In this document: in pieces, positions 18,202 through 24,997 of the stretch
How positions within the stretch are numbered: the stretch's first letter is position 1
Layout: every line of letters begins with the position of its first letter
Origin: Burkholderiaceae bacterium
Lineage (GTDB): Bacteria > Pseudomonadota > Gammaproteobacteria > Burkholderiales > Burkholderiaceae_E
Direction: 5' to 3'
Assembly: GCA_023954045.1 (NCBI GenBank)
Contig: JAMLIR010000026.1
Location: 1-49,215 of the forward strand
DNA: 49,215 nt
The notes under the pieces: model-generated
Told to the model about the DNA's origin: nothing
What the model saw: only the letters and a program-made list of their open reading frames with translations
Databases searched by the model: none
Translations under genes and position numbers: made by a program

Positions 18202-19647
18202 TCAGTCGGTTCGCGCCGCTTCGAATGCGGCGCCGACGCGGCGATCGATCGAGGCCCGACCGGGCAGGACGATCTCGAAGCATGTCCGGCCGTCGGCCGA
18301 GGAGACGCCGATCTTCCCTCGATGGGCCTCGACGATCGTCTTCGTGATCGCGAGCCCCAGGCCGGAGCCGTCGCCTTCCTTGACGCGCGACGCATCGACT
18401 CGATAGAAGCGGTCGAACAGCCTCGGCAGATGTTCGGCAGCGATCGTCGGCCCCGGGTTCGCGACGCGCAGGCGAACCGAGCCATCGACGCCGGTGTCGA
18501 TCGACACCTGGATATTGCCTCCGGGGGGCGTGTGTCGAATGGCGTTCGAGAGCAGGTTGCTCAGTGCGCGCCGCATCATCAGGCGGTCGCCGTCGACGAC
18601 GCCCTCGCCCGAGAGCGAGAGCCCGACGCGGCGCTCGTCGGCCAGTGCGTCGTAGAAGGCGAACAACTCGCGGACCTCGAGCGACAGGTCGATCCGTCCC
18701 GGCTCGGGCACGAGCAGGCCGTGGTCGGCATGCGCCAGGTACAGCATGTCGGTGATGGTGCGCGCGAGTCGTTCGTGCTCCTCGAGATTGGAGTACAGGA
18801 CCTCCCGATATTCGTCCGCCGAGCGCGTCCTGGACAGCGCGACCTGCGTCTCGGTCATCAGGTTGCTGATCGGCGTGCGAAATTCGTGCGCGAGATCCGA
18901 CGAGAACTCGGACAGGCGGCGGAACGAGTCTTCCAGGCGGGCGAGCATGTCGTTGAATGCGGCGGCGAGGTCGACGAGCTCGTCGGGGAACGATTCCGCC
19001 CGCAGGCGGTTGCCGAGGTGCGTCGCCGAAACGCCCTTGGCCACGCGCGCCATCTCGTGCAGCGGCTCCAGGCCACGCCGCGCCGCGAACCATCCGAACA
19101 GCGCAGCCAGCCCGACCCCTGCAGCGATCGCGAGCCACAACCGGATGCGGAATTGTGCGATGAAGTCGCGGTGGTGGCTGACGTCCAGCGCGACCCCGAC
19201 GAATGTGCGCCCTCGACCCTGCGCCCGGACATCGGCCGGCGCGACGATTCCCCGGAACACGCGCCCGGCGCGCTCTATGGTCCGCACGACCGGCGTCGCC
19301 GGGGGCGGGTCTGCGGCGGCCGATTCGATCAGTGCCGCGCCGACGCCCGCGTCTCCGTAAGCGAACAGCGGAGGCGCTCCGGGCGCCGAAACGACCACCG
19401 ACAGGCCGCGGTGGCCGACCAGCGCATCGGCCAGCTCGCTTCGCATCGGCGCGAGGTCACCGTTCGCGGGGGCCTTCTCGATCACGTGACGGACGAGCTG
19501 GAGCTTGCCGTCGAGCTCGTCGCGATCGAGCATCTCGAAGTGCGTCACGACGAGCGTGCCGACGATGTGGCCGAAGGCGAGCAGCACGAGGGCCGATGCG
19601 ACCGCGAAGAGCAGCGTCAGGCGGGCGGTGATCGAGCGGAGCCGCAT
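18202..19647 (-). CDS. cusS: Heavy-metal sensor histidine kinase, CusS type
   Basis: Inner-membrane sensor of periplasmic copper that phosphorylates the partner regulator; 481 residues from the ATG at 19647. Two membrane helices (about 11-36 and 169-188) enclose a periplasmic sensor loop of about 130 residues, in which HH (158-159) next to the second helix and scattered Met/His are possible metal ligands. A HAMP domain follows (189-243). The phospho-acceptor is H254 in DLAHEFRTP, the N box NLLSNAIRH is at 364-372 and GDGSGLGLA at 425-433. Its start overlaps the regulator stop (ATGA). The frame stays open far upstream, which is a shadow of the regulator gene. Confidence 0.93.
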   Translation of the reverse strand: MRLRSITARLTLLFAVASALVLLAFGHIVGTLVVTHFEMLDRDELDGKLQLVRHVIEKAPANGDLAPMRSELADALVGHRGLSVVVSAPGAPPLFAYGDAGVGAALIESAAADPPPATPVVRTIERAGRVFRGIVAPADVRAQGRGRTFVGVALDVSHHRDFIAQFRIRLWLAIAAGVGLAALFGWFAARRGLEPLHEMARVAKGVSATHLGNRLRAESFPDELVDLAAAFNDMLARLEDSFRRLSEFSSDLAHEFRTPISNLMTETQVALSRTRSADEYREVLYSNLEEHERLARTITDMLYLAHADHGLLVPEPGRIDLSLEVRELFAFYDALADERRVGLSLSGEGVVDGDRLMMRRALSNLLSNAIRHTPPGGNIQVSIDTGVDGSVRLRVANPGPTIAAEHLPRLFDRFYRVDASRVKEGDGSGLGLAITKTIVEAHRGKIGVSSADGRTCFEIVLPGRASIDRRVGAAFEAARTD

Positions 19648-20327
19648 CACGAGCCGTCGGGCGCCTCGAGGACGTAGCCCATGCCCCGCACGGTGCGGAT
19701 CAGCTTGGGCTCGAAGTCGTCGTCGATCTTCGCGCGCAGGCGTCGGACCGCGACCTCGACGACGTTGGTGTCGCTGTCGAAGTTCATGTCCCAGACCTGC
19801 GAGGCGATCAGCGACCGTGGCAGGATCTCGCCGTGCCGACGCAGCAGCAGCTCGAGCAGCGCGAACTCCTTGGCGGTCAGGTCGATGCGGCGGCCGTCGC
19901 GCGTCGCGCGGCGACGGATCAGGTCGAGTTCGAGGTTCGCGACGCGCAGATGATTCGATTCGCGCGTCTTGCCGCGTCGCAGCAGCGTGCGGACGCGCGC
20001 GAGCAGTTCGGAGAACGCGAACGGCTTCACGAGATAGTCGTCCGCCCCTTCCTCGAGCCCCTTGACGCGGTCCTCGACCTGGTCGCGCGCGGTGAGGAAC
20101 AGGACCGGCACCTGCTTGCCGGCCGCACGAATCCCGCGCAGCACCTGCCAGCCGTCGAGGCCGGGAAGCATCACGTCGAGCACCACGAGATCGTAGTCGT
20201 CGTGCAGCGCGGCATGCCGTCCCTCGATGCCGTCGCGCACGAGATCGGCGACGAAGCCGGCCTCCGAGAGACCCTGCCTGAGGTAGTCGCCGGTCTTGCG
20301 TTCGTCCTCGACGATGAGAATCTTCAT
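19647..20327 (-). CDS. cusR: OmpR-type copper response regulator, CusR/CopR
   Basis: DNA-binding response regulator, 226 residues. The receiver domain (1-115) holds the acidic pair E7/D8, phospho-acceptor D51 in [13 protein letters not shown] and the conserved Lys in KPFAF. The C-terminal winged helix (about 130-222) has [27 protein letters not shown] (described in part; the recognition helix is [12 protein letters not shown]), almost identical in character to CusR/CopR/PcoR. It is transcribed with cusS by a 4-nt overlap and divergently from the Spy-like gene. The intergenic region holds a box for itself at 20394-20407, so autoregulation and co-regulation of the divergent operon are likely. 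Confidence 0.94.
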   Translation of the reverse strand: MKILIVEDERKTGDYLRQGLSEAGFVADLVRDGIEGRHAALHDDYDLVVLDVMLPGLDGWQVLRGIRAAGKQVPVLFLTARDQVEDRVKGLEEGADDYLVKPFAFSELLARVRTLLRRGKTRESNHLRVANLELDLIRRRATRDGRRIDLTAKEFALLELLLRRHGEILPRSLIASQVWDMNFDSDTNVVEVAVRRLRAKIDDDFEPKLIRTVRGMGYVLEAPDGS

Positions 20328-20393
20328 GCCTGTGCCGGACTCGCGTGCGTCGTGACGATATTGTGCCCGTCGAGCCGCGTCGGTTGCCGCGGA

Positions 20394-20407
20394 TTACCGA
20401 GATGTAA
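20394..20407. promoter_or_regulatory. CusR-type box in cusR/spy divergent promoter
   Basis: TTACCGAGATGTAA, an inverted repeat TTAC-N6-GTAA, 67 nt upstream of cusR and 96 nt upstream of the Spy-like gene. A plausible -10 for the forward gene is AATAAT at 20441-20446, which places the box just upstream of the -35 region, as expected for an activator. Confidence 0.65.
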
Positions 20408-20502
20408 CCTTGCGGCAAGCCCGTCGTCGGAAACGAGGCGAATAATCGTCGAAGTGGAAATGCGCCCGACTCCCGGGTCGCTTCGAACGCAAGGAGATCG
20501 CA

Positions 20503-21111
20503 GTGAAACGCTTGCTCGTCGGGTCGATCGTGCCGACTTTGTTGCTGGCTTCCGGATTCGCACTGGCCCAGCCGGCCGCGGCGCCCGTACAGCCGCCCGC
20601 CTGGGGTCCCGCGATGATGGGTCCGGGCGGGCCGATGATGGGCGGGCCCGGCGCCGGTCCTCGTGGCGGCTACGGCCCCTGGCAGGGCATGGGCGGGGGC
20701 ATGATGGGCGGCTGCGGTTACGGACCCGGGATGGGCTTCGGCGGCATGATGGGCCCCGGCATGATGGGCGGCGGCATGATGGGCGTGGCCGGCCCCGCGC
20801 TCGCGGCGCTCGGACTCGACGAGGCCCAGCGCAACGAGGTCGTGAAGATCGGCGACGAGCTGCGCAAGAAGCGCTGGGCCGTGGCCGGCCAGATGCAGGA
20901 CGAGATGGCAAGGATCCGCGACGCCGCCTGGTCCGGCAAGCGCGATCGCGCCGCGATCCTGGCGGCGCACAAGCGCATGTCCGAGCTCGGCCAGCAGCAG
21001 CTCGAGAGCTCGCTCGATGCAGCGGAGCGGATCGACAAGGTCCTGACGCCCGAGCAGCGCCAGCAGCTCGGGCGCATCGGCCCGTGGTGGATGATGGGCG
21101 GGGCGCAGTAG
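20503..21111 (+). CDS. Met/Gly-rich Spy/CpxP-like periplasmic protein
   Basis: 202 residues from a GTG preceded by AAGGAG at 20491-20496. Signal peptide ends at ALAQPAAA. Residues about 35-95 are a Gly/Met/Pro segment with many MMG and GMMG units, likely a soft-metal (Cu(I)) binding region. Residues 100-190 are an amphipathic helical domain (LGLDEAQRNEV..., LTPEQRQQL) of the Spy/CpxP family, which in E. coli acts as a periplasmic chaperone. It is divergent from cusRS, shares the CusR-type box, and starts the small operon with SHOCT and DUF411 proteins. Confidence 0.85.
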   Translation: MKRLLVGSIVPTLLLASGFALAQPAAAPVQPPAWGPAMMGPGGPMMGGPGAGPRGGYGPWQGMGGGMMGGCGYGPGMGFGGMMGPGMMGGGMMGVAGPALAALGLDEAQRNEVVKIGDELRKKRWAVAGQMQDEMARIRDAAWSGKRDRAAILAAHKRMSELGQQQLESSLDAAERIDKVLTPEQRQQLGRIGPWWMMGGAQ

Positions 21112-21194
21112 CCGGGGTCGGCATCACGGATGCGCGGCGCGTAGGTGCCCGGTGGGGTCGCGTCGCGCCTGCGTGAACGGGTCGGGAGGTCTCG

Positions 21195-21443
21195 ATGATG
21201 TGGGGCGGATACGATGGTTGGGGTTGGGGCTGGGGCCTCGGGATGATCCACGGGCTCCTCTGGTGGGTGCTGGTCATCCTCGGCATCATCGTGCTCGTGC
21301 GCCTGCTCGGTCGCAGTTCCGCGAGCGCGCCGATGCAGCCGGGCGCCGCCCCGGAGACGGCGCTCGAGATCCTGAAGCGGCGCTACGCGAGCGGCGAGAT
21401 CGGCAAGGCCGAGTTCGAGGAGAAGAAGCGTGACCTCACCTGA
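21195..21443 (+). CDS. Short membrane protein with SHOCT domain
   Basis: 82 residues. The N-terminus is rich in Trp, Gly and Tyr (MMWGGYDGWGWGWGLG), followed by one membrane helix (about 20-40) and a C-terminal SHOCT motif (ALEILKRRYASGEIGKAEF). SHOCT proteins are short oligomerising proteins with no fixed enzymatic role; this Trp-rich kind is commonly found near copper and oxidative stress genes. Its stop overlaps the start of the DUF411 gene by 14 nt. Confidence 0.8.
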   Translation: MMWGGYDGWGWGWGLGMIHGLLWWVLVILGIIVLVRLLGRSSASAPMQPGAAPETALEILKRRYASGEIGKAEFEEKKRDLT

Positions 21444-21906
21444 GCGCGCGGCCGGGCGCCGGGTCTTCGTGCTCGGCGTGCTGGCCATCGGCCTGCCGCG
21501 TTGGGCAGGCGCGCAGCGCGCGCAGGCGTCGCTGATCGAGGTCTGGAAGAGCCCGACCTGCGGCTGCTGCAAGGACTGGATCGCGCACGTCCAGGCCAGC
21601 GGGTTCGGGGTCAAGGTCAACGAAACCGGCAACACCGCCGCGCGCGCCCGCCTCGGCATCGCCGAGCGGTTCGGATCCTGCCACACGGCGGTGGTCGGCG
21701 GCTACGCGATCGAGGGCCACGTTCCGGCCGCCGACATCCGTCGTTTGCTCGCCGAGCGACCGGCGGCGATCGGCCTGGCCGTGCCCGGCATGCCGATCGG
21801 CTCGCCGGGGATGGACGGGCCGGAGTACCGGGGCCGTCGCGACGCCTACGACGTGCTGCTGCTGCGGGCCGACGGGACGGCCGCCGTCTTTCGGCGCTAC
21901 GGCTGA
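21430..21906 (+). CDS. DUF411 metal-binding protein
   Basis: 158 residues from a GTG at 21430 within the end of the SHOCT gene. An exported N-terminus (RRVFVLGVLAIGLPRWAGA) precedes the DUF411 domain. The family signature is clear: WKSPTCGCCKDW with C44, C46 and C47, then FGSCHTAVVGGYAIEGHVP with C84 and H85. DUF411 proteins (thioredoxin-like in layout) occur in copper and silver loci and are thought to bind metal; the biochemical role is not established. Last gene of the Spy operon. Confidence 0.87.
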   Translation: MTSPERAAGRRVFVLGVLAIGLPRWAGAQRAQASLIEVWKSPTCGCCKDWIAHVQASGFGVKVNETGNTAARARLGIAERFGSCHTAVVGGYAIEGHVPAADIRRLLAERPAAIGLAVPGMPIGSPGMDGPEYRGRRDAYDVLLLRADGTAAVFRRYG

Positions 21907-21980
21907 ACCGCGCCGCGCCGGGCTTCGTTCCGGCACGGGACGGTCGCGGTGCCGTCGTGCGCGGCTGGCGGCGGTGCACG

Positions 21981-22010
21981 TTGACTTCGGGGGAAGCGGG
22001 CGGCTAGACT
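21981..22010 (+). promoter_or_regulatory. Possible sigma70 promoter of tetR gene
   Basis: TTGACT at 21981-21986 and TAGACT at 22005-22010, 18 nt apart. The -10 overlaps the first bases of the operator palindrome at 22009-22030, as expected for repression. Confidence 0.5.
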
Positions 22011-22030
22011 AGAACGAGCGTTCGTTCTAG
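22009..22030. promoter_or_regulatory. Palindromic TetR-family operator
   Basis: CTAGAACGA and TCGTTCTAG are perfect inverted 9-nt arms around GCGT. The site ends 8 nt before the GTG start of the TetR gene and overlaps its likely -10 and start point, so it is most likely the autoregulatory operator. Confidence 0.72.
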
Positions 22031-22038
22031 GAGCTCGA

Positions 22039-22629
22039 GTGGGGACCGAAAGACGCAGGACGGCACCGCGCCAGGCACGGGACGAGGTGCTCGCCGCGGC
22101 CATGACGCTGTTCGTCGAGCGCGGCTACTTCGGCACTTCGGTGCACGACATCGTCGGGGCGTCGAACGTGAGCATCGGGTCGATCTACCACCACTTCGGC
22201 GACAAGGCAGGCATCGCGCGCGCGCTCTACGCAGAGCAGACCGCCCGGATGGACGCGCTGATCGCAGGCATCGCGGCCCGGCACCGGGGCGCCGCGGAGC
22301 GCTGCCGGGCGATCGTCGCCGCGCTGTTCGACCTCACCGAAGACGACCCGGTCTCGATGGCGTTCATGCTGCACGTCAAGCACCGCGAGTTCATTCCCGA
22401 CGAGAAACCCGTCTGCTCGTCGAAACCCTTCGAATCCATGCGGCGGATCGTCCTCGAGGGCATCGCCCGCGGCGAGATCCGCTCGATCGACGTGATGGTG
22501 GCCTCGACCTGCCTGTTCGGCGGCGCGCTGCGGATGATCACGGCGCGGCTCGACGGCGTCCTGCCTAGGCCCTTGCCCGACTACCTCGACGAGGTCTGGG
22601 ACAGCTCGTGGCGCGCAGTGGCGGCCTGA
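22039..22629 (+). CDS. TetR/AcrR-family transcriptional regulator
   Basis: 196 residues from a GTG at 22039, preceded by AGGAG. The N-terminal helix-turn-helix (about 17-60) reads LFVERGYFGTSVHDIVGA...SIGSIYHHFGDKAGI, a textbook TetR pattern. The C-terminal ligand domain contains a PVCSSKPFE stretch and a few Cys, but no assignable ligand. The operator at 22009-22030 suggests self-repression, and the DsrE and TusA genes starting 55 nt downstream are the likely target operon. The inducer is unknown; a sulfur or electrophile signal is a guess from the neighbours. Confidence 0.9.
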   Translation: MGTERRRTAPRQARDEVLAAAMTLFVERGYFGTSVHDIVGASNVSIGSIYHHFGDKAGIARALYAEQTARMDALIAGIAARHRGAAERCRAIVAALFDLTEDDPVSMAFMLHVKHREFIPDEKPVCSSKPFESMRRIVLEGIARGEIRSIDVMVASTCLFGGALRMITARLDGVLPRPLPDYLDEVWDSSWRAVAA

Positions 22630-22684
22630 AGTCCGGTTACTCGAACGTTCGCGACCGCGAACACCACAACCGAAGGGGAAGCAG

Positions 22685-23101
22685 ATGAAGAGCATGGCCA
22701 TCGTCGTCCGCGACGACGCGTACGACAAGATCCTCACGCCGCTGGCGTTCGCCTACCTCGCCGCTGCAGAGGGCACGAAGGTCGACATGCTGTTCGTGAA
22801 CTGGGCCGTGAAGGCGCTCACGAAGGAAGGCGCCGAGTCGCTTAAGGTCGACGGCCGCCATGCGGAGCAGGACGCGTGGGTGCGCGAGCGTGTGGCCAAG
22901 GCCGGATTGCCGCCCGACGTCTACGACATCATCAAGGCGCTCAAGGACACGGGCAACGTGAATTTCTACGCCTGCAGCCTGGCCGGCGCCATCTTCGGCG
23001 TCGACGACAAGAACCTGGTGCCCGAGGCCGAAGGCATCGTCGGCGCGTCGTGGTTCCTCAACGAGAAAGCGGCGAAGGCCGAGCACTACCAGTACTTCTG
23101 A
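22685..23101 (+). CDS. DsrE-family (peroxiredoxin-like) protein
   Basis: 138 residues, cytosolic, of the DsrE/DsrEFH-like superfamily (AIVVRDDAYDKILTPLAFAYLAA at the N-terminus, quoted in part: LTPLAFAYLAA). The conserved Cys is C97 in VNFYACSLAGAIFGV; C97 would carry the persulfide. It has the FVNWAV stretch of the YrkE-like group. It is followed by a TusA gene after 11 nt; DsrE-TusA pairs relay sulfane sulfur between thiol proteins. Start ATG 22685 follows GAAGGGGAAG by a few bases. Confidence 0.83.
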   Translation: MKSMAIVVRDDAYDKILTPLAFAYLAAAEGTKVDMLFVNWAVKALTKEGAESLKVDGRHAEQDAWVRERVAKAGLPPDVYDIIKALKDTGNVNFYACSLAGAIFGVDDKNLVPEAEGIVGASWFLNEKAAKAEHYQYF

Positions 23102-23112
23102 GGATATCCCCG

Positions 23113-23349
23113 ATGGCCGAGATCAAGGCAACGACGACGCTGGACACGTCGGGCAAGTGCTGCCCGATGCCGATGGTCGAGACGACGAAGGCGATCAAGG
23201 CGCTCGCGCCCGGAGACATCCTCGAGATCGTCGCGACCGATGTCGGGACGCGCCGGGACATTCCGTCCTGGTGCGAACGCTCGGGTCACACGCTGCTGTC
23301 GATGACCGAGCAGGACAAGGTGCTGCGGTACTTCGTGCGCAAGGCCTGA
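23113..23349 (+). CDS. tusA: TusA-family sulfurtransferase
   Basis: 78 residues, the normal size. The active-site motif is KCCPMPMVET with the persulfide-carrying Cys at 16 or 17 directly before PMP. The rest (LAPGDILEIVATDVGTRRDIPSW, quoted in part; PSWCERSGH near residue 53) follows the two-layer TusA fold. It works with the DsrE protein encoded 11 nt upstream in sulfur transfer. A strong GC hairpin follows the stop. Confidence 0.88.
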   Translation: MAEIKATTTLDTSGKCCPMPMVETTKAIKALAPGDILEIVATDVGTRRDIPSWCERSGHTLLSMTEQDKVLRYFVRKA

Positions 23350-23364
23350 GGACCGGTTCGAGGG

Positions 23365-23397
23365 GCGGCCGGCCCCCGTCGTCCGGGGCCCGGCCGC
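23365..23397 (+). terminator. GC-rich hairpin after dsrE-tusA
   Basis: Arms GCGGCCGG/CCGGCCGC, one C-C mismatch, then CCCCG/CGGGG around a 5-nt loop, 15 nt after the tusA stop. No T-run follows. It would end the sulfur operon before the tRNA promoter. Confidence 0.6.
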
Positions 23398-23399
23398 GC

Positions 23400-23405
23400 T
23401 ACAAT
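23400..23405 (+). promoter_or_regulatory. -10 element of tRNA-Arg
   Basis: TACAAT lies 10 nt before the first base of the tRNA, the usual distance for a stable-RNA promoter. The -35 would lie in the hairpin and is not recognisable. Confidence 0.5.
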
Positions 23406-23414
23406 GCGCGCTTC

Positions 23415-23490
23415 GCGCCCGTAGCTCAACGGATAGAGTACTGCCCTCCGAAGGCAGGGGTTGCAGGTTCGATTCCTGCCGGGCGCGCCA
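23415..23490 (+). tRNA. tRNA-Arg (anticodon CCG)
   Basis: 76 nt including an encoded CCA. Acceptor stem GCGCCCG pairs with CGGGCGC, the D arm is GCTC...GAGT, the anticodon stem CTGCC/GGCAG holds the loop CTCCGAA (anticodon CCG at 23448-23450), and the T arm is GCAGG-TTCGATT-CCTGC. It is the integration site of the element that follows: its bases from 23441 on are duplicated at 35318. Confidence 0.96.
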
Positions 23491-23493
23491 TCT
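23441..23493 (+). repeat. attL: 53-bp direct repeat in 3' part of tRNA-Arg
   Basis: Starts with CTGCCCTCCGAAGG (anticodon stem) and runs through the T arm, the CCA end and three further bases (TCT). It is identical to 35318-35370; the bases just outside differ on both sides (A against T before it, T against A after it). Confidence 0.95.
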
Positions 23494-23496
23494 TCC

Positions 23497-23567
23497 TCGC
23501 CCGATGAAGCCTGCGGGGCAAGTCGTGCCAGAGCGGGCACTACTCAATCCGCTGAGCTACGGGCGCG
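23497..23567 (-). other. Degenerate tRNA-like sequence, inverted, inside attL
   Basis: On the minus strand, 23573-23535 matches the start of tRNA-Arg and its leader in 36 of 39 positions (GCGCTTCGCGCCCGTAGCTC is exact). Continuing, a GTGCC/GGCAC stem with a 6-nt loop replaces the anticodon arm, and CGGGCGA at 23503-23497 could close the acceptor stem. The T arm is not recognisable. It is a decayed tRNA or a tRNA mimic, and not likely to be functional as a tRNA. Confidence 0.6.
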
Positions 23568-23673
23568 AAGCGCGGGGCTGTAGGCAGGCCGACGCAGGAA
23601 CTCCAAGTCGTCAAGTTCTCTTGATCGGGAGTCTACCCCGGCGCCCCGAATCTGCGGCGTTTCCGGTCGCGAG

Positions 23674-23690
23674 TGTCCCGAAATTGTCCC
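23674..23690 (+). promoter_or_regulatory. Likely integrase arm site, left end
   Basis: GTCCCGAAATTGTCCCG: two GTCCC units 11 bp apart. Nearly the same sequence (GTCCCGGAATTGTCCC) lies at 35220-35235 just inside attR. Paired copies at both ends of an integrated element are typical of arm-type recombinase or excisionase sites. Confidence 0.5.
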
Positions 23691-23736
23691 GCCAGCGCCG
23701 TCTCGCAGCGGCGGGTTCTACGTGACCGATTCAACC

Positions 23737-24984
23737 TCAGTTCCCAAGAGGCGGCGCGGGCGGAAGACCAGTGCTCTCGACATCCGAGCGCGTGTTATCG
23801 AGTGCCCTGTTGCCCAGTTCCTCACCTTCGTGAGGGTCTTCCTGTGTGCCGACGGGCCTACCTGACGGGGGCAAAGCTTGGGTCTTGAAGGACATCGCGT
23901 GTTTCATCATGCGGCAAATTCCATCCAGACCGGGGAACATCGTTGCGGCGGTGAGTCCCATGAACGCGAGATCCTCAAGGGCTTCAACGGCGCAGCCGAT
24001 GGGCACATCCACCGCCTCCAGTAGCCGCACATCAGCGCGTCTCTCAATCGCGACGATGAATTGCTCTACGTCCGCAACATTTGTTACGAGGAACTGGCCT
24101 TGCTGGGCGTAGAGACGGGGGTTGTTGCGAGCCGACACAGCCAAGCCTGCGATGTAGGGACGGTGAAAGGGCAGGATGACGATCGGTGGCGAGTAGTGCT
24201 CGACGAAGCTGCGAGTCAGACCGTAGACCCGAACGTGCGACGCGTCCGGCCTGATATGTCCTGCCTCCAAGGCATCTGAAAACGCGAAAAACGCGGCGAT
24301 ATAGGGAGAGCGGGTCCAATCAAGGAGCGGGGTGGGAAGGCCGTGGTGCTGCGCTAGGCCGAGAAGCATCGAATACGTGTCAGGCTCCGATGTGTTGATT
24401 CGCATTCCGAGGACGGCTTCTGCGTGCCCCCGGAATTCGACGAGCGTCTCGGCGCAATACCTCTCGATTCGGTGGCGCCCCGTGCGATGCAGGGTGGTCT
24501 TCAGGCTAAACCGGTTATCGCCGTGCCCTCGATAGAGAACCGTGTCGAACTCCTGCCTTGCTCGCGCGGCCCATATCTTGAAGTCCGCCCATGACTCGCA
24601 AGTCGTCGCATCGACTCTGTTCACTTCCGCCTGGGAGTCAAGCCTGATGCGGCCGCGCGATCCGGCACTGTGGATCCACATACCGTCCAACGAATGCCCA
24701 ACACATTGCAGGGTGGCGCTATATGCCAACGCGTCGGCTACCTCGGGCGCATCGGGGCCGAGCCTGGTCAGTTCGCCGCCCTCATTAGGCCGGTAGACGC
24801 CCTGGGGCTCTAGCGTGATGGCGCTCGAATCTGAACGGTCGATGCTGCATAGAAGGGCGCCTCCGCTCCCGTTTGGGTGCCACCAGTGCAACATTGCTTG
24901 CGACGCGATGTCTGCGTCACGACACATCATCACGCCGATCTTTTCTGACCCGTTCTCGATATCGCCAAATAGCTGCAGTTCCAT
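23737..24984 (-). CDS. FRG-domain protein, probable defence effector
   Basis: 415 residues. Residues 145-240 hold an FRG domain: LYRGHGDNRFSL (150-161; the F/Y-R-G motif), LLGLAQHHGLPTPLLDWTRSP (quoted in part; HHG at 213-215 and TPLLDWT at 218-224) and an AAFFAF helix start. FRG proteins are common in phages, mobile elements and defence islands, but their activity is not established. The N-terminal 120 residues are a separate beta-rich part with GMWIHSAGSRGRIRL, and the last 50 residues are a Pro/Gly/Glu-rich tail. It starts 13 nt after the KAP ATPase stop, with GAGGGGAG before the ATG, so the two form one operon. I infer an ATPase-controlled effector; the action is unknown. Confidence 0.8.
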   Translation of the reverse strand: MELQLFGDIENGSEKIGVMMCRDADIASQAMLHWWHPNGSGGALLCSIDRSDSSAITLEPQGVYRPNEGGELTRLGPDAPEVADALAYSATLQCVGHSLDGMWIHSAGSRGRIRLDSQAEVNRVDATTCESWADFKIWAARARQEFDTVLYRGHGDNRFSLKTTLHRTGRHRIERYCAETLVEFRGHAEAVLGMRINTSEPDTYSMLLGLAQHHGLPTPLLDWTRSPYIAAFFAFSDALEAGHIRPDASHVRVYGLTRSFVEHYSPPIVILPFHRPYIAGLAVSARNNPRLYAQQGQFLVTNVADVEQFIVAIERRADVRLLEAVDVPIGCAVEALEDLAFMGLTAATMFPGLDGICRMMKHAMSFKTQALPPSGRPVGTQEDPHEGEELGNRALDNTRSDVESTGLPPAPPLGN

Positions 24985-24997
24985 GGGCGCGCTCCCC

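Noticed and set aside
23286-23540. Minus-strand frame with a GRNRTCNPCLRR-like phrase
   Set aside because: Known artefact of translating the antisense of a tRNA gene.
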